Assembly: GCA_964019335.1 (NCBI GenBank) | Contig: OZ025716.1 | Span: forward strand, 186,001 to 250,000 | Direction: 5' to 3' | DNA: 64,000 nt | From: Diplonema japonicum | Lineage: Eukaryota > Euglenozoa > Diplonemea > Diplonemida > Diplonemidae | Shown here: one piece after another, positions 45,457 through 54,027 of the stretch | How positions within the stretch are numbered: the stretch's first letter is position 1 | Layout: every line of letters begins with the position of its first letter | Made by a program: the position numbers and the translations under genes | Notes under the pieces: generated by a model | The model's input: only the letters and a program-made list of their open reading frames with translations | The model's database searches: none | Told to the model about the DNA's origin: nothing

Positions 45457-47721
45457 ATGCGCTTGATAGAGCGGGTGCTGACCATCACTGTGAACGAATG
45501 CGACACTAGGGAGGACATCATGAGAAAGCAGGTTGTGACTGGCGTGTACCTACTGCTCGGGATGGTATCCATAATCCACCTGGCGATAATGGACACAAAG
45601 CTCGAGGTCATCGTCTCCGCAACATCCCTTGCTGTCTGCATCATAGGAATCTTTTCCCTGAGGAAAAACGTGGTACAACTGGACAGATTGTGGCTGGGAT
45701 GTCTGGTCCTGTTAGTCATCGTCCTCGACATAAACTCCGTTGCACACCTGCTCCCCAGACAATGGCCTCTCCTTGTTGCATTGGTAAACGCAGTATATCT
45801 GACACTACTGGAACCAAGGTTCTTCTCGGGCTTCGTGACGTTACTGTTGATATGGCTTTTTGTTGTTACGGTCGAAGGGTTCTCCAGATTCGGTCTGTAC
45901 GACGCGTTCGACGAGAAGAACATAACGAAATCGTATATTGATTGCGACGATCCGCCCTGTTCTGTTCCAGTTGTCCGTGCACTCGGCGACTTTGTTGTAC
46001 AGAGCACAGTGTTGTCTGGAACGGTGTTAATTTCACGCTGGTTCATGTCGATGACTGCAAACTATCAATTCCGAGCAGACTGTGTCGAAACGTTCATCCA
46101 AAACGTCACGAATGCGATGGCTGCGTATGACGTCTCACTGGCTCTGCGTGAATTGGATAGCCTTGATGTACAGCGAGGCCTTCCTGAAGAAGTACGGCTT
46201 GGCGTTACAAACATGATGTCTACACTATCGTCCTACCGTGCTTACTTACCTCGTGGTATATATCAGGAACAGCCTCGAAAGGACCCGTTGATATCTATTG
46301 AAAACCTTCCGGGGTATGGGGGCAACTTGGCCACAGTTGTTCATGTAGAGCTTGAACCGATGAACTCTGGGTGGGCCGACTTCAGGCGTTGTATGATTCT
46401 CGCCATGCAGCAGTACGCATTTGTCATACGGGAGGCGTGTGATGTTTTCAACGGGTATCTACCAAGGGTTTACGGTGATGCTTTCACGGTGGTATTCGGA
46501 GATTCTTGCGACGGTTGTAACTTCGGCCTTGCGTTGCACGATTTACTAGCAGTGAGCGAGTGGCCGGTCGAACTTGCGCGTCTGCAAGAATGCCGTCAAG
46601 TTCTTCCTCACTGGAACGGTCTCCGTGCCATGGTGGGAATAAGCGAAGGCGAGGTTCACATCACACCTTCACGTGGGTATCGCGGTCCTGCCATTGACGA
46701 CGCAATGGCATTGCAACAATCGTGTGTACCGGGTGCCACGGCGGTGCGGACGATAGTTCTAGACGGGATAGCAATGCAAAACATATCGAACCCGTGCGAG
46801 GTGGCAGCGTACACAACACAGGCAAACCCGAACGGGAAGGACTCTTGCAAGGTAACACTTCTAGTCCCAAAGTGGTTAGGGAAACGAAAGAAAGAGTTGA
46901 AACAAAGCTTTTCCGAGCGTCAAAAAGCAGGTGGTGACGACGATGACAATGTAAAACCTCTGTCGAGCAAACCCAGTGTGATACACGCTTCGACATTTGT
47001 AGGCAAGCAGCCAGCAAGGTTAGGCCAGCTCAACGAGTTGACAAGACGGCACCGGTCGACAGTGGGGAAGCTATGGGTAGACTTCGGGCAGGAAATGGCC
47101 GATGTTGCTTTAATGCAAGATGTGATTCACGACACCTTGGGCAAGGTCATGGAAGCAGTTATGTTCTTCGATGGAGTTGTCTCCGGTGTCGCCGGGTCCG
47201 TTCTTACATTTGGCTGGAACACGAATAAGAATACTATTTTGTCGTTGGACAGAGCCATGAAATCTTTGCAACGTATTCACCATTATTTCGCCTCCATTCG
47301 TACCATCTCTAGTAGCAAGGTTCACATTGGTCTTTCTACTGGGGATATCTATACTGGGTCTGTAGGCTGTTCTGGTTGCCGTTTCATTACGTCTATTGGG
47401 TCGCCTTGTCTTTTAACTGAGGCGCTGCTCACTGCTGCCATCGACTCGGCTTCATTTTGTCTTTATTCCTCGTTTCTTTCTATTGAGGCGCGGCATGCGC
47501 AGCTGATGGATTATTTCGCGGTGTGGCCGTCTGGGCCTGATCAGAGAAAGGTTTATAGTATAACTTTTCCGGATAGGCAGACGTCGGTCGACCTGTTTGA
47601 GTCGTTCTCGCCGGGCAGCCCTATTTTGGGGAGCCCTGTTGTAGGCAGCCCGTTTTTTAAGAGCACCTTCTCCGCCGCGTCCAGCTCTAGAAGCCGCAGC
47701 ACAGTCCACAGTTATGTGTGA
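45457..47721 (+). CDS. Adenylate cyclase-like protein with lost catalytic residues, 754 aa
   Basis: It has the same plan as its neighbours: hydrophobic spans at residues about 20-215, linker, cyclase-like domain 1 (about 280-450), cyclase-like domain 2 (about 540-700), then a Ser/Gly/Pro tail. The start is the first ATG after the acceptor. Domain 1 is degenerate: the metal motif FTDIQGS is replaced by HVELEPM, VKTIGDAF is PRVYGDAF (one Asp kept, Lys to Arg), and the segment equivalent to YDYFGHTVNKAARM is YRGPAIDDAMALQQ with adenine-binding Asp and catalytic Asn/Arg gone. Domain 2 is also without metal ligands. The frame is intact over 754 codons, so it appears to be under selection as a pseudo-enzyme, perhaps a partner or regulator of the two active paralogues; that role is inference. 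Confidence 0.88.
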   Translation: MRLIERVLTITVNECDTREDIMRKQVVTGVYLLLGMVSIIHLAIMDTKLEVIVSATSLAVCIIGIFSLRKNVVQLDRLWLGCLVLLVIVLDINSVAHLLPRQWPLLVALVNAVYLTLLEPRFFSGFVTLLLIWLFVVTVEGFSRFGLYDAFDEKNITKSYIDCDDPPCSVPVVRALGDFVVQSTVLSGTVLISRWFMSMTANYQFRADCVETFIQNVTNAMAAYDVSLALRELDSLDVQRGLPEEVRLGVTNMMSTLSSYRAYLPRGIYQEQPRKDPLISIENLPGYGGNLATVVHVELEPMNSGWADFRRCMILAMQQYAFVIREACDVFNGYLPRVYGDAFTVVFGDSCDGCNFGLALHDLLAVSEWPVELARLQECRQVLPHWNGLRAMVGISEGEVHITPSRGYRGPAIDDAMALQQSCVPGATAVRTIVLDGIAMQNISNPCEVAAYTTQANPNGKDSCKVTLLVPKWLGKRKKELKQSFSERQKAGGDDDDNVKPLSSKPSVIHASTFVGKQPARLGQLNELTRRHRSTVGKLWVDFGQEMADVALMQDVIHDTLGKVMEAVMFFDGVVSGVAGSVLTFGWNTNKNTILSLDRAMKSLQRIHHYFASIRTISSSKVHIGLSTGDIYTGSVGCSGCRFITSIGSPCLLTEALLTAAIDSASFCLYSSFLSIEARHAQLMDYFAVWPSGPDQRKVYSITFPDRQTSVDLFESFSPGSPILGSPVVGSPFFKSTFSAASSSRSRSTVHSYV

Positions 47722-47812
47722 AAGAAAAAAAAAATTTTTCTTTTCCAAGAAAAAAAAAAAAATAAGAAAAAAGAAAGAAAGAAAGAAAGAAAGAAAGAAA
47801 ACTTGTTTACTG

Positions 47813-47905
47813 CCCCGCAGTTTGACCACCGCAGTAGGAACCCGTCAGAACAGGGACAACAGAGACTATGGTGAGCGCGAAAACGCACACCTTAAAAAAG
47901 AAATA
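47813..47905 (+). repeat. Isolated 3' tail of the 44.4-kb-type retroelement
   Basis: GCCCCGCAGTTTGACCACCG and the following GCAGTAGGAACCCGTCAGAA match 44966-45005, and GGTGAGCGCGAAAACGCACACC matches the hairpin at 45041-45062. The differences inside the hairpin keep the pairing (see findings). It is joined directly to the next element copy. Confidence 0.75.
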
Positions 47906-47908
47906 GTT

Positions 47909-48395
47909 AAGGGGGTAGTAGTCCTCAAGTGGGATTTGCCCCTTTAAACATCGCTTTTTTTGAGAACACGCTGGGCGTCGAGCCGATCACGGGGAAGAAG
48001 GGTGATCTAGACATGATACAGAAGAAAGCGCGGAGTTTCCACGGCCTCCTGGAAAGAATCCAAGAAGGGTGGGACACAGCACGCATACAGAAGAAGGTCA
48101 GAGGCAAGCGGATCTTCCCAGCGGAGAGCAAGAAGAACCACGCGCTTAGAACCATAGGTGCGAAGAAGAGTCTGGGATGGAACAGAAGGCCAGTTTTTGC
48201 ATCAGAGAAAACCAAGAAGGACCTTAAGAAACTGGGCAGAAAGTGGCAAGAAGAAAGGGAGGATACTTTGAGAAAGGCAACACAGCCAAAAAAGAAAGAA
48301 AGGCCGAGGCCCCAGAAGGGAGAAAGGGGTAGATAAGTAGAGACAAGGGGGACGTTCCAAAACAGGAACCTCCTTTATCTCATCTCTTTTTTTTT
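47909..48395 (+). mobile_element. Non-LTR retroelement remnant, subfamily R3
   Basis: The + frame (47929-48336) aligns with the C-terminal 150 residues of the 8965-9897 protein: ENTLG...KARSFHGLLERI, RIQKKVRGKRIFPAE, LRTIGAKKSLGWNRRPVFAS, then a Lys/Arg/Pro-rich tail and TAG. The 3' end carries GGACGTTCCAAAACAGGAACC, a stem-loop at the same place as the hairpin of family R1 but with a different stem sequence, followed by CTTTATCTCATC. A short piece of it also occurs at 59033-59090. Confidence 0.8.
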
Positions 48396-48408
48396 CTTCT
48401 TCTTATTC

Positions 48409-48452
48409 TAGGCGATCCTGTCACATGCTGCAGGTTCCCTTCAAAGACATCT
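48409..48452 (+). repeat. Short CACATGCTGCAGGTTCCCTT repeat, copy 3
   Basis: Reads GGCGATCCTGTCACATGCTG then CAGGTTCCCTTCAAAGACAT, then a T run. Its position right after the retroelement tail and a T-rich spacer suggests it may be part of a larger composite, but the other copies are not next to an element. Confidence 0.75.
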
Positions 48453-48600
48453 TTTTTTTTTCTTTCTTCTTTGTCAAAAGGGGATAGATTCTGGTAGTTA
48501 GTATAAACAAGAGGGAAGGTTCATTTTTTTTTTGTTTGTTAGTGCAAGCCATCCCTATTCTATTTCAATGCGTGTTATAAAAAAGAAATGGTGTGCGTGT

Positions 48601-48631
<31 letters not shown>

Positions 48632-48775
48632 GGGAGGCTGAATAATCCCTCGTTTCGTAAATAAAGCATTTTTTTCCTTCTTTTTCTGCACCTTCCCCCC
48701 CCCCCTTTTTTTTCCCCTGCTGAGTCTGGAAAAAATGAGGGAAAAAAAAAAATATAGGATTTTAAAGAGGAAAAA

Positions 48776-49262
48776 AAGCTATTTATTGCCAACAAATAAT
48801 GAGTCATTATTTAACTCGAGTTCCCGAATTTTTGCACGATGGCCCTGCGGGCCCTCGTGCAAAAAAACGGTAACGAGTGTTAAATAATGGCTCATTTGGC
48901 GGCAAGTAAGTCGTTTTATTTCACTTTTCGTCATTTGAGTCACTCACTCTTCACTGCTTTCACTGCTGTTTTTTTTTCACGCAGGTCAGCTTTTTGGGGA
49001 TTTTCCTAAGGTAATACAGGGTAGCTATTTCGCCGTGGCATTTAAAGGGGAAGTAAGGCACTTATTCCCACTTTTAAGGGCTGGAATGGCCCAGATGGCC
49101 AAAAATAGTCAAAATACCCCCACCCCAAAAAAGTTTTTCAAGGGGTTGGGTGCATTTTTTTCCACGGCGAGACTCACTTTTCCACTCTGAAGGGCCATTA
49201 TTTAACTGCAAAATCTCATTATTTAACTAGTTAAATAATGGCGATTTCGCGTTAAATAATGA
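48776..49262. repeat. Dispersed palindromic ATTATTTAAC element, copy B (complete)
   Basis: The first 150 bp (48776-48925) form a long imperfect inverted repeat: TTATTGCCAACAAATAATGA with TCATTATTTAAC pairs with GTTAAATAATGGCTCATTTGGCGGCAA, and the centre is a strong nested hairpin, TTTTTGCACGATGGCCC / GGGCCCTCGTGCAAAAA. The right part holds further ATTATTTAAC motifs in both orientations, including the 24-bp palindrome CATTATTTAACTAGTTAAATAATG split around 49228. Large blocks are shared with 97-780. No protein is encoded. It ends 57 bp before the ESCO gene start. Confidence 0.8.
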
Positions 49263-49318
49263 GGCCCCTAGTGAGTGAAGAAAATGACGAAGAGTGAAAT
49301 AAGAAAAAAAAAAAAGAA

Positions 49319-50026
49319 ATGGTGAAGCGTAAACGGTGCACCATGGAGGACGAAGAAAGCGAGGCACCAAAATGGAAGAAGGGAAAAGGGTGGGAGGAGC
49401 AGGGGTACGAGGCGGAGCTGTTCACCCCAGTGACAACAGTACTCCTCTGTGATGAAGTGAAAAAGAGAAACGTGGATGGGCTCAAAGCGGTGGCCGAACA
49501 AATGGGCGAAGCACTAGGAAGCGATGAGGAAGCCATGAGCGGGGAAGAAAAGTGTGTTGTTGTAGCATTGCAGCAAGACATTGCATGTGGTGCCATAATC
49601 TTTGAGAGGAAAGACGCAGCGTGGCGGATGATCGACAAAACAAGAGGCGAACAAGAGGTGGGAATAATCAAACGTCTTATGAGCAACGGCAAAGAGCTGT
49701 CGGAAGAGAATCTCGAAGCAGAGGTCTCGACCTTGTCCCCCTCCTCCAACTCCTCCGAGGAAAGCGACAGCTGGTCCAATCACCACCACGTTGAATCCTT
49801 AATATCCTGCAGCAAAGGTTGCCTCCTCGGTGTGCACAAAATCTGGGTCCACCCGAAGTACCGGCGACAGGGTGTTGCCACCCATCTCCTCAACCGGGCC
49901 CGTTCCTCCCTTGTACACGGCTACACCATCCCAGAGTGTCAAGTTGCCTTCTCACAACCTACATCGATGGGAAAGCTCTTTGCGCGATCGTATACCCACC
50001 GAACCGATTTCTATGTCTACAGGTGA
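49319..50026 (+). CDS. ESCO/Eco1-type cohesin acetyltransferase, 235 aa
   Basis: Eco1/ESCO enzymes acetylate the SMC3 head to establish sister-chromatid cohesion. The C-terminal third carries the family signature in order: GCLLGVHKIWVHPKYRRQGVAT (GNAT acetyl-CoA loop), LLNRARSSLVHGY, then CQVAFSQPTSMGKLFARSYT and the terminal FYVYR. The preceding region with GAIIFERKDAAWRM fits the first part of the GNAT fold. The N-terminal 40 residues are highly basic and acidic. The C2H2 zinc finger that normally precedes the acetyltransferase domain in yeast and animals is not visible, so this is a shortened form. The ATG follows an A-rich leader. The palindromic element ends just upstream. Confidence 0.9.
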   Translation: MVKRKRCTMEDEESEAPKWKKGKGWEEQGYEAELFTPVTTVLLCDEVKKRNVDGLKAVAEQMGEALGSDEEAMSGEEKCVVVALQQDIACGAIIFERKDAAWRMIDKTRGEQEVGIIKRLMSNGKELSEENLEAEVSTLSPSSNSSEESDSWSNHHHVESLISCSKGCLLGVHKIWVHPKYRRQGVATHLLNRARSSLVHGYTIPECQVAFSQPTSMGKLFARSYTHRTDFYVYR

Positions 50027-50053
50027 TTACAAAAAAAAAAAAAAAAGAATGTT

Positions 50054-50095
<42 letters not shown>

Positions 50096-50234
50096 TCTTT
50101 TGATTAATTCTTTTTTGTCTTTTTTCTTTCTTTTTTTTTTTTTCTGAATTTTTTTCCCCGCCCCATTTTGGAACCCCTGCACAACTGAAACCTTAGGGGT
50201 GGGGTGGGGGGGAGGGGGGGGGAAAGAGTGGGCG

Positions 50235-52418
50235 ATGCTACTGTTTTCACAGATCTTAGGGCTCCAAGGGGGGGACACTCCCCTTGAGGCTTTCCGGAAG
50301 CGATACTTATTGGGGGCGATAGTCAGCTCATCCGCGATGGCAGGCGTCCCATTGATACGCACGCCTGCAATGCTGGCAGAAACAAGCTTGTATTGGATGT
50401 ACTTCGGACTGGCAATGGTGCTGCTTGCGAACTTGCTTGCACTAATTACGATTTTAGCAACGAAGCGAGCTTCAATGATGCTTGCTAAGTACTTAACGGG
50501 TGCTTATTATTTAGCAATACTGATCATAGACTTTTCGAACACCATTGCGCTGTACCCAGCGTTGTGGCCGGTTCTCTCCGTCATTCTGCACATGCACTTC
50601 GTGCTTTCCTGCGGCCGTGCCTTGTCCTTGTCTATGATTGGCATCTTTCTTGTATATCAGTCGGCAATTGCTCTTGAGAATGTAACCCGTTTTGGATTAT
50701 TTGATGCCCCACTTACCCCTGATCATGAAGATCGCATCAGGGAGTGTTCCTGCCCCAATCCACCCTGTGTCAAAAGCATCTCATTGGGCATTGGGGGGTG
50801 CTTGGTCCCAATCATGTTCATTCTCTTAGATTACTACTTCAAACACATCCTGTTCGCCCGTATAAAGACCGACCAGGACCGTATCTCCGCTTCCATCGCC
50901 ACCGCGAACAGCATTGCTACGTCTCTTGCCGACTTTGACCTCGACAAGGCAGAGGCGCAGCTCTCGTCCACAACCATCCCCAGCGAGCTGTACGAGGCCT
51001 TCGAGCGTATCCTCCGCAACCTCCGGCAGTACCGCCCGTACATCCCTGACGCCCTGTTCTCCTACGACACCGACAGCAGCAGCACACGGCAAAACGCGCC
51101 TGGCATTCATTCCGGATGCGCCGCCATCGTCTTCACCGACATCCAAGGCTCATCAGCAACATGGGAGGCATGCCCTGAAGGGATGAAGAAAGGTCTTCGA
51201 GTTCACGATGGGGCGTTGCGAGAGTGCATTTCCGCCTTCAACGGGTACGAGGTGAAGACGATCGGGGACGCCTTCATGGTGGCCTTCGAGGATACGATAG
51301 ACGCGGTGCGGTTCTCGCTCGACGTGCAGGAACAGCTCGTTCACTCGGAGTGGCCAGCGGAGCTGCTGGCGTTGGAGCACCTTGCGTGGGACAGGAACGG
51401 ACCGTGGTGCGGGCTACGGGTTCGGATCGGGGTGCATTACGGAGAGGTGGACGTACAGCTAAACACCTTAACAGGGAGGTACGACTACTTCGGGCACACC
51501 GTCAACAAGGCAGCGAGGATGGAGGGTGCGTGCGTGGGGGGCGGCGTGGCATTCGAACCGAGGATCATGCTGCCCAACGACAAGGAGGGGGTCGATGAGG
51601 GAGTCGACGAGCTGCCGTCAAGCGCCGCAGCTCTCCTAGGCCACCCTGTAGCACTACGAATGGGGGCCACATACCTTAAGGGCGTCGGTACGACGACACC
51701 TATCATGCTCCTGCCGGAGAGCCTGAAAGGCAGGAAGCCTTACTGCGAGCAACAGCTTTTGATAAAAAGAGAGGAACGGAAGCTGGATCTGCGGACTCAA
51801 TCACACGGGCAAGCAGAATCAGCAACATGGTGCCAACAAATGTTCGGCATGAAAACTACAGTGGCTAGCACTGCGAAGGTGGAACTGGCGATTGCGGAGG
51901 GTGATGAAAAGCATGCGATGACCGAGGAGGTGAGCAGGGTCACAACATGCGCAGAGCGGTGCGAGGGAACTATCACATCGCTGCAGGGCTACAGCGTGGC
52001 TATCGGGTGGAACACTTCACGAAGGTGCCTTCTTCACGTAGAGAACGCATTCAGGTGCATTCATCTACTCAACACAACTACGAAGAATTACTCAGCCCAC
52101 ATCGGGCTCTGCACCGGTGAGGTCATCTGGGGCAGTGTCGGCACCCGCCAACGCTTTGTCACCGTGATCGGACCTGCTGTCCAAGTCAGCAGCGCCCTTT
52201 GCACCATGGCAAACGAAAAAAGCATGTATTGCATGTACAGTTCTTTGATAAACTCCTTGTTGGCCAAGGACCTAGGTGTGGCCATCGACAGTGTCTCCTG
52301 CGGGACCACGACAGCTGATGTGTACGATGGGCACTACTACGAGGAGGACTCCGATGACGGTTTAGTTTACACACAAACCATGAGTTTCCAACAGCTTTGC
52401 AGTTCAAACTTGACATGA
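50235..52418 (+). CDS. Membrane adenylate cyclase 3, tandem class III domains, 727 aa
   Basis: The ATG at 50235 was preferred; the open frame extends upstream only through a G-rich run with no ATG. Residues about 20-205 contain about six membrane spans, quite different in sequence from the gene at 42180. The linker and first cyclase domain (about 220-440) are nearly identical to that gene, with both metal Asp residues, the adenine-selecting Lys and Asp, and the Asn/Arg pair intact. After GACVGGG the two proteins diverge; the second cyclase-like domain (about 545-690) again lacks catalytic residues but keeps GTITSLQGYSVAIGWN and HIGLCTGEVIWGSVGT. It is predicted to be an active adenylate cyclase. 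An Asp/Glu/Tyr-rich tail follows. Confidence 0.93.
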   Translation: MLLFSQILGLQGGDTPLEAFRKRYLLGAIVSSSAMAGVPLIRTPAMLAETSLYWMYFGLAMVLLANLLALITILATKRASMMLAKYLTGAYYLAILIIDFSNTIALYPALWPVLSVILHMHFVLSCGRALSLSMIGIFLVYQSAIALENVTRFGLFDAPLTPDHEDRIRECSCPNPPCVKSISLGIGGCLVPIMFILLDYYFKHILFARIKTDQDRISASIATANSIATSLADFDLDKAEAQLSSTTIPSELYEAFERILRNLRQYRPYIPDALFSYDTDSSSTRQNAPGIHSGCAAIVFTDIQGSSATWEACPEGMKKGLRVHDGALRECISAFNGYEVKTIGDAFMVAFEDTIDAVRFSLDVQEQLVHSEWPAELLALEHLAWDRNGPWCGLRVRIGVHYGEVDVQLNTLTGRYDYFGHTVNKAARMEGACVGGGVAFEPRIMLPNDKEGVDEGVDELPSSAAALLGHPVALRMGATYLKGVGTTTPIMLLPESLKGRKPYCEQQLLIKREERKLDLRTQSHGQAESATWCQQMFGMKTTVASTAKVELAIAEGDEKHAMTEEVSRVTTCAERCEGTITSLQGYSVAIGWNTSRRCLLHVENAFRCIHLLNTTTKNYSAHIGLCTGEVIWGSVGTRQRFVTVIGPAVQVSSALCTMANEKSMYCMYSSLINSLLAKDLGVAIDSVSCGTTTADVYDGHYYEEDSDDGLVYTQTMSFQQLCSSNLT

Positions 52419-52530
52419 AATACTCCCCCCTCTTCTGAGGGAATCACCTCTTCTAGTTTTTTAATCCACCTCTTGTGTCCTCTTCGAATCAGATTTTCTG
52501 GAAAGAAGGAAAAAAAAAAAAAAAAAAAAA

Positions 52531-54027
52531 ATGAGCATCGTGGTTCAGATCGCTGGCAAGGCCACCGAGATATCCGTGGACCTTGCGGATTTGCGAGGGG
52601 TGGAGGAGTTGAAGGAAACGGTCCGGGAAGAGATGGGCTGGACAGATTCCTCGGAGTTGACACTGAAGTTCCAAGGGGAGGTCCTGAACGATGGAATGCA
52701 GCTTTGCGACCTTGGCCTGCTAGACGGGGACGCTATCTCGATCTCATGCGAAAAAGAACTGGCGAGAAGGGAGCTCGCTGCAATGTCATCGCGAGGCATA
52801 GAAGACGCAGTGAAGCTACGCAACGCAAGGGCCGTGGAGCTGCATTTAAAGCTCGACCCGAAGGTATCCATCAACCTGCTCCGAGAAGCCATAAAAACAG
52901 AGGACCCTCCCGTGTGCGAAATCTTGTTCCAAAACGGTGAAATGCCTGTCTCGTCCACCAACGTGGGAGTCATTCTGATGAACGTTTGCAAATCGGGCAA
53001 ACCGTGGCTTCTCGAACTGGTTCTCCAAAACCTCCCTGTCGACTCCTCGTTTAAGACCAGGAAGTCCGCGCCGTTGATCGTCGCATCATCGCACGGAAAG
53101 TACGAAATCGTGCGAATACTATTGGCGCACGGTTTCAACGCAAAGCTGCGCAATTTCGCTGGTTCCACCGCTTTGCATCACGCGGCAATGGGTGGGCATC
53201 TTGACATAGCGACGGAGATTCTGAAATACAACCGATTTGTGAGCTTGGACGAGTTCACCGCATCTGTTAAGCAGCCCAACGTGCAGATCGTGAAGCTTCT
53301 ATACAACAACCTGTCCGAGCCTCTGGGTTGCCTGAAGTTCTTAGCCCCCTGTATAGCAACAGCAGCGGGTCTACCGAGTTATGAAATATGCGAGTTTCTT
53401 GTTGAGATCGGAAAGGGCGTTCCGCGGCTCGAAAACGCGCTCCTTTCCTCCATCACGGTTTCTAACACAGCGCTGGTTTCGTTTTTCATACAGAAAGGTG
53501 CCAGCGTGCACTGCGTGGGCAACGCGACACCGTTAACAGCGGCCGTTGGGGTTCAGAACGAAGAGATAGTCGAGATGTTAATCGATGCGGGTGCCGAGGT
53601 GAACGTTCCACCCAGGTTGGGTGCCCGAACACCTTTGGCAGAAGCGTGTTCTTTTGCAAAACCGGATGCTGCGACTGTTCGTATCGTAAACAGGCTGCTG
53701 GCAGCAGGTGCTGATGTCAACCTTGCCTCTGGCTACGGCCGCAACTCCCCTCTGTCGGAGGCCTGCAAAACCGGCAGTGTGGAAGTTGTACGCATACTGA
53801 TTCAGGCCGGTGCGAACATCCACAAGCGGGGCGATTGCAAGAGGACCCCTCTCATGTTAGCCGCTTCTTACGGGCGTCTTCAGTGCGTTGAAGAGCTGCT
53901 CAGGCACAACCCAAGTACGACGGCCGTAGTGGGGCCTCGCAACCTCACCGCGTACAATCTGGCACTGGCTGCGAAAAACAGCCAGGTCGCGGCGTTGCTC
54001 GAGCCGTCCGACGAAGGCAGAAATTAA
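52531..54027 (+). CDS. Ubiquitin-like domain plus ankyrin-repeat protein, 498 aa
   Basis: Residues 1-75 form a ubiquitin-like domain (beta strand VVQIAGK, helix VEELKETVREEMG, then LKFQGEVL, LCDLGLLDGDAISI, corresponding to the K48-area and C-terminal strands of ubiquitin). It lacks a C-terminal Gly-Gly, so it is an internal, non-conjugated Ubl. Residues about 85-490 are ankyrin repeats, for example GSTALHHAAMGGHLDIATEIL, GARTPLAEACS, GRNSPLSEACKTGSVEVVRILIQAGANI, CKRTPLMLAASYGRLQCVEELL. Such architecture suits an adaptor to proteasome or ubiquitin machinery. The ATG follows an A run, with a CTTCGAATCAG acceptor-like signal 39 bases upstream. Fragments of related genes lie at 55.6, 57.5-58.1 and 58.3-58.6 kb. 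Confidence 0.9.
   Translation: MSIVVQIAGKATEISVDLADLRGVEELKETVREEMGWTDSSELTLKFQGEVLNDGMQLCDLGLLDGDAISISCEKELARRELAAMSSRGIEDAVKLRNARAVELHLKLDPKVSINLLREAIKTEDPPVCEILFQNGEMPVSSTNVGVILMNVCKSGKPWLLELVLQNLPVDSSFKTRKSAPLIVASSHGKYEIVRILLAHGFNAKLRNFAGSTALHHAAMGGHLDIATEILKYNRFVSLDEFTASVKQPNVQIVKLLYNNLSEPLGCLKFLAPCIATAAGLPSYEICEFLVEIGKGVPRLENALLSSITVSNTALVSFFIQKGASVHCVGNATPLTAAVGVQNEEIVEMLIDAGAEVNVPPRLGARTPLAEACSFAKPDAATVRIVNRLLAAGADVNLASGYGRNSPLSEACKTGSVEVVRILIQAGANIHKRGDCKRTPLMLAASYGRLQCVEELLRHNPSTTAVVGPRNLTAYNLALAAKNSQVAALLEPSDEGRN

Noticed and set aside
48590-48635. TG dinucleotide repeat followed by a G run as a regulatory Z-DNA site
   Set aside because: Simple microsatellite in a homopolymer-rich gap; nothing ties it to a gene.
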